This document shows positions 26,109-33,949 of a stretch of 64,000 bases of DNA, piece after piece (positions within the stretch are counted from its first letter, which is position 1; each line of letters opens with the position of its first letter). The notes beneath the pieces were generated by a model, which made no database searches, was not told where the DNA came from, and saw only the letters and a list, made by a program, of their open reading frames with translations. The stretch is taken from contig NZ_JAMJFL010000006.1 in NCBI RefSeq assembly GCF_023544665.1, positions 124,001 to 188,000 of the forward strand, read 5' to 3'. This DNA is from Streptomyces sp. YS415 (GTDB lineage Bacteria; Actinomycetota; Actinomycetes; Streptomycetales; Streptomycetaceae). The translations under genes were made by a program, and so were the position numbers.

Positions 26109-26561
26109 ATGACTGCTGACTGGCGGATGGACCGGATCGGGGCCGCGCTGAAGGGCGAGACCCCGACCGTGATGCGACGTATGCCGTCGGGGTTCGCGGT
26201 GATCGGGGACGTTCAATTCCTGCCCGGTAATTCGGTTCTCCTCGTGAACCAGCCGCAGGTGCAGCGGCTGTCGTTCTTGTCCGACATGGATCAGCTGGGC
26301 GAAGCGGTCGAGACTGCCTGCCGACGGCTGGACCCGGCATTTCGCCGAGTCAACCTGGAGATCCTGGGAAATACGGATCCCTTCTTGCACGCGCACGTCT
26401 GGCCGCGGTTCGAGTGGGAATCGGCCGACGTGGTGGGGGCACCGGTATGGCTGTATCCGCGCGAACGGTGGAATGACCAGCGCTTCAGGCTCGGTCCGCA
26501 GCATGACGTACTGCGCGATGCGATCGGCGGCGAACTGGACCGGCGGCGCTCGGGCATCTGA
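26109..26561 (+). CDS. HIT-like nucleotide hydrolase with altered third histidine
   Basis: A 150-residue protein whose C-terminal half carries LHAHVWPRF at residues 93-101, which matches the histidine-triad motif H-x-H-x-H except that the third His is Trp98. The middle His96, the nucleophile in HIT hydrolases, is retained. The upstream NSVLLVNQPQVQRLSFL and VNLEILGNTDPFLHAH also fit dinucleoside-polyphosphate hydrolase-like HIT proteins. It may hydrolyse a nucleotide derivative, with reduced or changed chemistry. The start at 26109 is uncertain because no clear ribosome site is seen. Confidence 0.68.
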   Translation: MTADWRMDRIGAALKGETPTVMRRMPSGFAVIGDVQFLPGNSVLLVNQPQVQRLSFLSDMDQLGEAVETACRRLDPAFRRVNLEILGNTDPFLHAHVWPRFEWESADVVGAPVWLYPRERWNDQRFRLGPQHDVLRDAIGGELDRRRSGI

Positions 26562-26679
26562 CTGCGAGGGATCGTTGCGGCAGCGTGTTACCTGCCATGG
26601 CGAGCGAGACGGTCGAGGGGGTGCTGAATCCGCATCATTGCTCAGCCGTGACCTCACGACACTCACATGCGACGCAGCG

Positions 26680-27519
26680 CTACCGAGACAGGAAGGCAGA
26701 GGCTGCACCTGCCAGGAGCGGGCCGACGACGACCATGTTGGTCTGGAAGTCGCTGAAGGCAGTCCGGTCTACGCCCAGAGTGGTCTCAAGTCGGGACCGT
26801 TTGTCAAAAGCTTCCGCCAGCTCATCGGGGGCTAATGCCCCCAACGGATGGCACAGGTCGACCAGTTCACGTCCTCGCTGGCGCAGTTTCGCAGCCACGG
26901 GGGCGTACACGATCGCGACGAGTGCGGAACTACTGGCTCCGAAGACCAAGGTGGTCTCGATGTTGGTGTGTTCGGTCATACGCCCGCCAGTAGCCTCGGC
27001 AATGACCAACAGGGCGATGATTCCGCCCATAACGGTCAGTAGAGACTGCAGCAATCGGCTGGCTGTGATCAGGGTTCCGAACTGAAGCCCGAGCGGGGTG
27101 GGCGCAGTATCGGCGGGTGTGCTTGCCGCATGCCCGATACCAACGATGGTGGCCGCTCCGGGTGCCAGCCCGAGAGCCGCCAGCGAGATCAGTACCAGTG
27201 CCCGCCAGGCATCGACGAGGTCCCCGCGTAGCGCCACGACCAGCACCGCACCGCTGATCACATACAGCACCACCAGCGGCCAGACCACCGCCGGCAGCGG
27301 CACGTCGCCGAGCGCAGCAAGCTCAGCCCATCGCCGGAGTCCATGAACGAAGGCAGCTCCACTGGCGGCGGTCAGCGCAACAGCGGCACAGCTCCAAATC
27401 ACCCACTCATCGGAGCCGCGGTGTGCGGACGTCAGCGCTGTGGCAAACCCGGCGGCGGCGCCCGTGGGAACCGTCAGACCAGCGAGGTACGGGTACGGCG
27501 TACGAGTCCGAACGCTCAT
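26680..27519 (-). CDS. Polytopic membrane protein of unknown function, TTA codon
   Basis: A 279-residue protein with about six hydrophobic helices, starting M-S-V-R-T-R-T. A soluble loop near the C-terminus (KLRQRGRELVDLCHPLGALAPDEL) precedes a last hydrophobic segment. I recognise no family. The start at 27519 has GGGAGCC upstream; an in-frame ATG 18 codons earlier is less likely. One Leu in the GALAP stretch is encoded by TTA (complement of 26833-26835), so expression should require the bldA tRNA. It is convergent with the HIT-like gene. Confidence 0.65.
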   Translation of the reverse strand: MSVRTRTPYPYLAGLTVPTGAAAGFATALTSAHRGSDEWVIWSCAAVALTAASGAAFVHGLRRWAELAALGDVPLPAVVWPLVVLYVISGAVLVVALRGDLVDAWRALVLISLAALGLAPGAATIVGIGHAASTPADTAPTPLGLQFGTLITASRLLQSLLTVMGGIIALLVIAEATGGRMTEHTNIETTLVFGASSSALVAIVYAPVAAKLRQRGRELVDLCHPLGALAPDELAEAFDKRSRLETTLGVDRTAFSDFQTNMVVVGPLLAGAASAFLSR

Positions 27520-28112
27520 GCACCGGCTCCCATCACCGCCCTGTGAGTTGCCATCCGATGCTCCCCGTGGCACGGACCGCTCACACCCGCATCCGCCTGC
27601 TGCTCACGAAGTGGCCTCGCGCAGGCCATCGATCGTGCGGGCGCACAACGTCTTCCCCCGCTTGCGCCGCATCGCGGCCAGTACTTTCTCGACCCTGGTG
27701 GGCCCGGCGGCGCGATCTCCTCGCCCGGCACTCCACCGACAGGGCCTCGCGCTGCCGACCCTCCACCAACGCGACCGGACAGACCTCCACGGCCGGCCAC
27801 TCGGCCGGCGCCTTCCCGTCCGCGACCGTCGGCGGCCGCAATCCAAGGCCCGCCCAGATTTGCATGCGGTGGTGTTCAGCAGTGCGGCCGACCAGCATGT
27901 ATGCGGGAAATCGGCGGCCGGAACCTGCACCGAACCGCGCTTCCCGGCCCGCCAACGTCCCTGGCTCACCCCGGGGTGAGAGCCAGACGGCGGGAGGAGC
28001 CCGCCGCCTCCAGCGCGCCCGAACTACCCGCAAGAGCCCCGCACTTAATCCACGCCAAAAGAAAAGCCGTGTCCGGAACCTTGACCCCGCTTGGCGCGAA
28101 GGGCATGGTTCC
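27520..28112. other. Intergenic stretch without a supported gene
   Basis: About 590 nt with open frames on both strands, but none has Streptomyces codon bias throughout or a recognisable domain. Several are arginine- and proline-rich antisense-type frames. It could hold a decayed gene. The only clear element is the operator palindrome at its right end. Confidence 0.45.
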
Positions 28113-28126
28113 GGAGAGCGCTCTCC
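28113..28126. promoter_or_regulatory. LacI-type operator palindrome, copy 1
   Basis: GGAGAGCGCTCTCC is a perfect 14-bp palindrome, 27 nt before the start codon of the CBM32 beta-helix gene. It resembles the CebR-type operators (GGGAGCGCTCCC) that control glucan-degradation genes in Streptomyces. An extended version precedes the GH3 gene at 33921. Confidence 0.7.
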
Positions 28127-28153
28127 CAAGTACCCGCGTCAAGGAGTCACCCC

Positions 28154-30349
28154 ATGCCCGCTGTCGGCATACCCCCCGCTGTGCCGGTGTCCCGCAGACC
28201 CGGCCGTCGCGGTGTCGTCGGTGTGGTGGTCACCGCACTGGCCGCCGCGCTGCTCGTCTTCGTCCCGACCAAGGAGGCCCAGGCCGCCCCCGTGCTGTTG
28301 TCGCAGGGCAAGCCGGTCACCGCCTCCAGCCAGGAGCACTACGGCACCCCGGCCACCGCGGCCGTCGACGGCGACAACGGCACCCGCTGGTCCAGCGCCG
28401 CCTCGGACCCGCAGTGGATCCGCGTCGACCTCGGCGCCCCCGCCACCCTCACCCAGGTCGAACTGCGCTGGGAAGCCGCCTACGCCAAGTCCTACCGCAT
28501 CGAGACGTCCCAGAACGGCACGGACTGGTCGACGGCCTACTCCACCACCACCGGCGCCGGCGGCACCGAGACCGTCAACGTCTCCGGCACCGCCCGCTAC
28601 GTCCGCATGCTCGGCACCACCCGCGCCACCGGATACGGCTACTCCCTCTGGGAGTTCAAGGTCTTCGGCACCACCGGCGACGACCCCGGCCCGGTCATTC
28701 CGGGCGGCGGCGACTTGGGCCCCAACGTGCACGTCTTCGACCCGTCCACGCCCGGCATCCAGGCCAAGCTGGACGCGGTCTTCAAGGAGCAGGAGTCGGC
28801 CCAGTTCGGCTCCGGTCGGCACGCCTTCCTCTTCAAGCCCGGCACCTACAGCGGCCTCAACGCCCAGATCGGCTTCTACACCCAGATCGCCGGGCTCGGC
28901 CTGCGCCCCGACGACACCACGATCAACGGTGACATCACCGTCGACGCGGGCTGGTTCAACGGCAACGCCACCCAGAACTTCTGGCGCGCCGCGGAGAACC
29001 TGGCGGTCAACCCGGTCAGCGGCACCAACCGGTGGGCCGTCTCGCAGGCTGCCTCGTTCCGCCGCATGCACGTCAAGGGCGGCCTCAACCTCGCCCCCAA
29101 CGGCTACGGCTGGGCCAGCGGCGGCTACATCGCCGACTCCAAGATCGACGGCCAGGTGGGCAACTACTCGCAGCAGCAGTGGTACACCCGCGACAGCTCC
29201 ATCGGCGGCTGGTCCAACTCGGTCTGGAACCAGGTCTTCTCAGGTGTTCAGGGCGCTCCCGCCACCGGCTTCCCCGAGCCCCGCTACACCACGCTCGACA
29301 CGACGCCGATCTCCCGCGAGAAGCCCTTCCTCTACCTGGACGGCAACGAGTACAAGGTCTTCGCCCCCGCCAAGCGGACCAACGCCCGCGGCACCACGTG
29401 GGAGAGCGGCACCCCGCAGGGCGAGTCGATCCCGCTGAGCAAGTTCTACGTCGTCAAGCCCGGCGCCACCGCCGCCACCATCAACGCCGCCGTCGCCCAG
29501 GGCCTGCACCTGCTGTTCACCCCCGGCGTCTACCACGTCGACCAGACGATCCAGATCAACCGGGCCGACACCATCGTGCTCGGTCTCGGCCTGGCGACGA
29601 TCATCCCCGACAACGGGGTGACCGCCATGAAGGTCGCCGACGTCGACGGCGTGCGACTCGCCGGCTTCCTCATCGACGCCGGACCCGTCAACTCGCCCAC
29701 TCTGCTGGAAGTCGGCCCGCAGGGAGCGTCCGCCGACCACGCGGCCAACCCGACCACCGTGCAGGACGTGTACATCCGCATCGGCGGCGCGGGCGCGGGC
29801 AAGGCGACCACCAGCATGGTCGTCAACAGCGACGACACGATCATCGACCACACCTGGGTGTGGCGCGCCGACCACGGTGAGGGCGTCGGCTGGGAGACCA
29901 ACCGCGCCGACTACGGCGTCCGCGTCAACGGCGACGACGTCCTGGCCACCGGCCTGTTCGTGGAGCACTTCAACAAGTACGACGTCGAGTGGTACGGCGA
30001 ACGCGGCCGGACGATCTTCTACCAGAACGAGAAGGCCTACGACGCCCCCAACCAGGCCGCCATCCAGAACGGTACGACGAAGGGGTACGCCGCCTACCGC
30101 GTCGACGACTCGGTGGACACCCACGAGGCGTGGGGCCTGGGCAGCTACTGCAATTACAACGTCGACCCGAACATCCGCCAGGATCACGGCTTCAAGACCC
30201 CGGTGAAGCCGGGGGTGAAGTTCCACAGCCTCCTCGTGGTCTCCCTGGGCGGCATGGGCCACTACAACCACGTCATCAACGACACCGGCGCCTCCACGGT
30301 GCCAGCCGGCACCTCCACCGTGCCGTCCACCGTCGTGTCCTACCCCTGA
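28154..30349 (+). CDS. Secreted CBM32 (F5/8 type C) plus right-handed beta-helix protein
   Basis: A 731-residue protein with a Sec signal peptide (basic start, hydrophobic stretch VVGVVVTALAAALLVFV, cleavage after AQA near residue 45). A discoidin/CBM32 domain follows (about 48-175, ending GYGYSLWEFKVFG). The rest is long and repetitive, with short beta-strands (ADTIVLGLGLATIIPDNGV, DVDGVRLAGFLIDAG, STMVVNSDDTIIDHTWVWR) typical of parallel beta-helix polysaccharidases. I could not assign a CAZy family or catalytic residues. The ATG has an AAGGAG site. Context with a TIM-barrel glycosidase and a GH3 enzyme suggests glucan breakdown outside the cell. Related proteins are often left with a generic F5/8 domain name. 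Confidence 0.8.
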   Translation: MPAVGIPPAVPVSRRPGRRGVVGVVVTALAAALLVFVPTKEAQAAPVLLSQGKPVTASSQEHYGTPATAAVDGDNGTRWSSAASDPQWIRVDLGAPATLTQVELRWEAAYAKSYRIETSQNGTDWSTAYSTTTGAGGTETVNVSGTARYVRMLGTTRATGYGYSLWEFKVFGTTGDDPGPVIPGGGDLGPNVHVFDPSTPGIQAKLDAVFKEQESAQFGSGRHAFLFKPGTYSGLNAQIGFYTQIAGLGLRPDDTTINGDITVDAGWFNGNATQNFWRAAENLAVNPVSGTNRWAVSQAASFRRMHVKGGLNLAPNGYGWASGGYIADSKIDGQVGNYSQQQWYTRDSSIGGWSNSVWNQVFSGVQGAPATGFPEPRYTTLDTTPISREKPFLYLDGNEYKVFAPAKRTNARGTTWESGTPQGESIPLSKFYVVKPGATAATINAAVAQGLHLLFTPGVYHVDQTIQINRADTIVLGLGLATIIPDNGVTAMKVADVDGVRLAGFLIDAGPVNSPTLLEVGPQGASADHAANPTTVQDVYIRIGGAGAGKATTSMVVNSDDTIIDHTWVWRADHGEGVGWETNRADYGVRVNGDDVLATGLFVEHFNKYDVEWYGERGRTIFYQNEKAYDAPNQAAIQNGTTKGYAAYRVDDSVDTHEAWGLGSYCNYNVDPNIRQDHGFKTPVKPGVKFHSLLVVSLGGMGHYNHVINDTGASTVPAGTSTVPSTVVSYP

Positions 30350-30373
30350 TCGAACCGCCCGTCGGCCACGACT

Positions 30374-30417
30374 CCCCTCCGGGCCGGATGACATCCCCGC
30401 GCCCCGGCCCGGAGGGG
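30374..30417 (+). terminator. Hairpin between the two CBM32 genes
   Basis: A perfect 14-bp stem (30374-30387 with 30404-30417) around a 16-nt loop, 25 nt after the beta-helix gene. It could terminate or attenuate transcription into the next gene, which has its own ribosome site. Confidence 0.65.
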
Positions 30418-30477
30418 CCATCACGCGGTGCTCCCACAGCACCGCCCGTCGGTACTCCCCAACCCGCAGGAGTAGAT

Positions 30478-32643
30478 GTGTCCACAGTCCTCGCGCACCG
30501 CAGACGCGCCGGGCGTCGCGCCGTGCCGCTGCTCGCCCTCGGCGCCCTGGTGGCGTCGTCGCTCGCGCTGACCGCTCCGCCCGCTCAGGCCGCGGAAACC
30601 CTGCTCTCCCAGGGCAAGCCCGCCACCGCCTCGTCCCAGGAAGGTGCCGGATACGCCCCCTCGGCGGCCGTCGACGGCAACCTCACCGGCACCCGCTGGG
30701 CCAGCCAGTGGAGCGACCCGCAGTGGTTCCAGGTCGACCTCGGACAGCGTGCCGACCTCAGCCGGATCGTGCTGACCTGGGAAGGCGCGTACGGCAAGAG
30801 CTACCAGATCCAGGCCTCCGACAACGGCACGGACTGGCGGACCTTGCGCACCGTGACCGGCGGTGACGGCGGCACGGACGAGCTCACCGTCTCCGGTTCC
30901 GGCCGCTACGTGCGCATGCTGGGCACCGAGCGCTCCGGCGGCTACGGCTACTCCCTGTGGGAGTTCCAGGTGTACGGGAACACGGACGACCCCCCGCCGC
31001 CCACCGGCGCGGTCAAGGTCGCCGGCTCCCAGGGGAACTGGCAACTGACCGTCGGCGGACAGCCGTACACGGTCAAGGGTCTGACCTGGGGCCCGGCCAT
31101 CGCGGACGCGCCCAAGTACATGCCGGACGTGAAGTCGATGGGCGTCAACACGATCCGCACCTGGGGCACCGACGGCGGCACCAAGCCCCTGCTGGACTCC
31201 GCGGCGGCCAACGGCATCCGCGTGATCAACGGCTTCTGGCTCCAGCCGGGCGGCGGCCCGGGCAGCGGTGGCTGCGTCAACTACGTGACCGACACGACGT
31301 ACAAGACCAACATGCTGACCGAGTTCGCGAAATGGGTGGAGACCTACAAGTCCCACCCGGCCACGCTGATGTGGAACGTCGGCAACGAATCGGTGCTCGG
31401 TCTGCAGAACTGCTACAGCGGCGCGGAGCTGGAGACCCAGCGCAACGCCTACACCTCCTTCGTCAACGACGTCGCCAAGAAGATCCACACGATCGACCCG
31501 GACCACCCGGTCACCTCGACCGACGCCTGGACCGGCGCCTGGCCGTACTACAAGCGCAACGCGCCCGACCTCGACCTGTACTCGATGAACTCCTACGGCG
31601 ACATCTGCGGCGTCCAGGAGGACTGGAACGAGGGCGGCTACACCAAGCCCTACATCATCACCGAGGGCGGCCCGGCGGGGGAGTGGGAGGTACCCGACGA
31701 CGCCAACGGCATCCCCGACGAGCCGACCGACGTGCAGAAGGCCGAGGGCTACACCAAGGCCTGGGACTGCGTCACCGGACACCGGGGCGTCGCCCTGGGC
31801 GCCACCCTCTTCCACTACGGCATCGAGCACGACTTCGGCGGCATCTGGTTCAACCTCGTGCCCGACGGGCTGAAGAGGCTCTCCTACTACGCGGTCAAGA
31901 AGGCCTACACCGGGTCGACCAGCGGTGACAACACGCCCCCGGTCATCACGAACATGGCCGTGAGCCCCGCCTCGTCCGCCCCGGCGGGCGGCGAGTTCAC
32001 CGTCCGCGCCGACGTCCGCGACCCCGACGGGGACCCGATCACCTACAAGGTCTTCCTCAGCGGCAACTACGCCAACGGCGACAAGCGTCTGGTCGAGGCC
32101 AAGTGGCGCTCCACCGGCGCCGGGACGTTCGCGGTGACGGCACCCGAGAAGCTCGGCGTGTGGAAGGTGTACATCGAGGCCCAGGACGGCCGCGGCAACG
32201 CCGGCATCGAGACGAAGTCGGTCAAGGTCGTCGCCCCGCCGGTCACCGGCACGAACGTGGCGCTGAACAAGCCCACCACAGCCTCATCCTTCCAGGCCTC
32301 CTACGGCGACTGCCCCTGCGAGCCCACCAAGGCGACGGACGGCAGGACGGACACCCGCTGGGCGAGTGACTGGAGCGACCCGCAGTGGATCCGCGTCGAC
32401 CTCGGCGCCGCCACCGCCATCCGCAAGCTGCAGCTCGTATGGGACCCCGCCTACGCCAAGTCCTACGAGGTCCAGGTGTCCGACGACGGAAACACCTGGC
32501 GCACGGTGCACAGCACGACGACCGGCAACGGCGACATCGACACCATCGACGTCGCGGCGACCGCACGACACGTACGACTGCACCTGACGGCGCGTGGCAC
32601 CGGCTGGGGCTACTCGCTGCACGAGTTCGGCATCTACAGCTGA
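30478..32643 (+). CDS. Secreted TIM-barrel glycoside hydrolase (GH2-like catalytic domain) flanked by two CBM32 domains
   Basis: A 721-residue protein. It has a signal peptide cut after AQA near residue 38, an N-terminal CBM32 domain (about 40-165), and a TIM-barrel domain (about 175-485). The barrel has the acid/base motif WNVGNES (E304) and a probable nucleophile in IITEGGPAGEWE (E396), as in the GH2/GH5 clan. An Ig-like linker (about 485-600) and a second CBM32 domain ending YSLHEFGIYS follow. The GTG at 30478 has a GCAGGAG site. It acts outside the cell, probably on a beta-linked glycan bound by the CBMs; the specific substrate is unknown. Confidence 0.83.
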   Translation: MSTVLAHRRRAGRRAVPLLALGALVASSLALTAPPAQAAETLLSQGKPATASSQEGAGYAPSAAVDGNLTGTRWASQWSDPQWFQVDLGQRADLSRIVLTWEGAYGKSYQIQASDNGTDWRTLRTVTGGDGGTDELTVSGSGRYVRMLGTERSGGYGYSLWEFQVYGNTDDPPPPTGAVKVAGSQGNWQLTVGGQPYTVKGLTWGPAIADAPKYMPDVKSMGVNTIRTWGTDGGTKPLLDSAAANGIRVINGFWLQPGGGPGSGGCVNYVTDTTYKTNMLTEFAKWVETYKSHPATLMWNVGNESVLGLQNCYSGAELETQRNAYTSFVNDVAKKIHTIDPDHPVTSTDAWTGAWPYYKRNAPDLDLYSMNSYGDICGVQEDWNEGGYTKPYIITEGGPAGEWEVPDDANGIPDEPTDVQKAEGYTKAWDCVTGHRGVALGATLFHYGIEHDFGGIWFNLVPDGLKRLSYYAVKKAYTGSTSGDNTPPVITNMAVSPASSAPAGGEFTVRADVRDPDGDPITYKVFLSGNYANGDKRLVEAKWRSTGAGTFAVTAPEKLGVWKVYIEAQDGRGNAGIETKSVKVVAPPVTGTNVALNKPTTASSFQASYGDCPCEPTKATDGRTDTRWASDWSDPQWIRVDLGAATAIRKLQLVWDPAYAKSYEVQVSDDGNTWRTVHSTTTGNGDIDTIDVAATARHVRLHLTARGTGWGYSLHEFGIYS

Positions 32644-32645
32644 CC

Positions 32646-32674
32646 GTGAAGGGCGCCCGCCAGGCGCCCTTCAC
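32646..32674 (+). terminator. Hairpin after the TIM-barrel glycosidase gene
   Basis: A perfect 12-bp stem, GTGAAGGGCGCC with GGCGCCCTTCAC, around the loop CGCCA. It starts 2 nt after the stop codon. A run of C follows, with no T-tract. Confidence 0.7.
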
Positions 32675-32711
32675 CCCCCCCACCTGGCACCTCAGCGGGC
32701 AAGGAGGCCCC

Positions 32712-33791
32712 ATGAGACCGCGTTCCAAACTCCCCGCGCTGCTGCTCGGCAGCGCACTCCTCGCAAGTCTCCTCGGCGTCGGCACCGTCGCAACGGCGGC
32801 CGACCCCGGCGGCGCGACGGCTGCCTCGGCCGGCGGCCACACCGGGCACACGATGGCGGTGTCGAACCAGGCGTCCGCCGACGACCCCGACGGCGACGGT
32901 TACATACCGGCCGTGCCGCAGGTCACCGGAGTGACCCCGTCCACGGCCACGCCGCCGCCGCGCTACCACAAGGAGTTCCAGGCCAACTGCTCCGTCACGC
33001 ACACCGCGCCGGACGACCCGATCGTGTACCCCGGGCAGCCCGGCAAGTCCCACGACCACACCTTCATGGGCAACAGGACGACGAACGCCGGCAGCACGAC
33101 GGCCAGCCTCTACGGCGGCAACACCACCTGCCTGGCACCGGCCGACGCCTCCGCCTACTGGATGCCGTCCCTGTACAAGGGGGACACCAAGATCCTGCCC
33201 GAAGGCCCGCAGGTCATCTACTACAAGGCCGCGGTCACCGACTACACCAGCGTGCGGCCCTTCCCCAAGGGGCTGCGGTTCGTCGTGGGCGACCCCCTGC
33301 AGAGCGCCACGCAGTTCCGCAGCCACAAGGGCTTCGTCGAGGGCTGGGAGTGCGGTGACAGCTTCTTCAACACCGACTTCCCGGCGAGCTGCCCGAGTCG
33401 GCCCGACGTGAAGCTCAACATCCGTTTCCAGGCGCCCAGTTGTTGGGACGGCAAGTACCTGGACACGCCCGACCACAAGAGCCACATGTCCTACACGGTG
33501 GTCAAACCCGGCACCAACGACAACATGTGCCCGGCCTCCCACCCGGTCGCCCTGCCGATGATCGAGTTCAAGATGGCCTGGCCGGTCAACGGCGACATGA
33601 GCCAGGTCCGCCTGGCCAGCGGCCGCGGCTACTCCTTCCATTACGACTTCTTCAACGCCTGGGAGGAGCGGACCCTCAAGGCGCTGGTCGACCACTGCAT
33701 CGTGGGCGGCCTCCAGTGCGACACACGCGGCTACGACCAGAACCACCCGGAGCGCGGCGCGGTGCTGAACGCGGACCACCGGCTGCCCTGA
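32712..33791 (+). CDS. Secreted DUF1996-domain protein
   Basis: A 359-residue protein with a Sec signal peptide (LPALLLGSALLASLLGVG, cut near residue 30), a short low-complexity linker, and then a domain matching DUF1996. The recognisable pieces are FQANCSVTHTAPDDPIVYPG, SHDHTFMGNRTT, APADASAYWMPSLY, FRSHKGFVEGWECG and the final AWEERTLKALVDHCI. Six or more conserved cysteines suggest disulfides. Such proteins are secreted by fungi and actinomycetes in polysaccharide-degradation settings; their biochemical role is not known to me. The ATG has a perfect AAGGAGG site. It lies between the two operator-linked glycosidase units. Confidence 0.88.
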   Translation: MRPRSKLPALLLGSALLASLLGVGTVATAADPGGATAASAGGHTGHTMAVSNQASADDPDGDGYIPAVPQVTGVTPSTATPPPRYHKEFQANCSVTHTAPDDPIVYPGQPGKSHDHTFMGNRTTNAGSTTASLYGGNTTCLAPADASAYWMPSLYKGDTKILPEGPQVIYYKAAVTDYTSVRPFPKGLRFVVGDPLQSATQFRSHKGFVEGWECGDSFFNTDFPASCPSRPDVKLNIRFQAPSCWDGKYLDTPDHKSHMSYTVVKPGTNDNMCPASHPVALPMIEFKMAWPVNGDMSQVRLASGRGYSFHYDFFNAWEERTLKALVDHCIVGGLQCDTRGYDQNHPERGAVLNADHRLP

Positions 33792-33920
33792 CCCGGCCGG
33801 AAGTCCGGGGCCCGACCATCCGCTTTCCGTGGGTGCCGTCGGGCCCCTTCCGCTGCCCGCGCGGCCCCGTCGACCTGCGGCGGGAGGGTCTTGACGGGAG
33901 GAGAAGCCCGGCCAATGGTT

Positions 33921-33936
33921 GGGAGAGCGCTCTCCC
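33921..33936. promoter_or_regulatory. LacI-type operator palindrome, copy 2
   Basis: GGGAGAGCGCTCTCCC is a perfect 16-bp palindrome only 13 nt before the GH3 start codon. Its inner 14 bp are identical to the site before the beta-helix gene. The close spacing fits repression by a LacI-family protein. No LacI regulator is in the window. Confidence 0.72.
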
Positions 33937-33949
33937 GTACGAGGGGGGC

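Noticed and set aside
27581..28129. Minus-strand frames before the CBM32 gene, considered as a transposase or integrase remnant
   Set aside because: No DDE, recombinase or helix-turn-helix motif could be traced in any frame, and no terminal repeats flank it.
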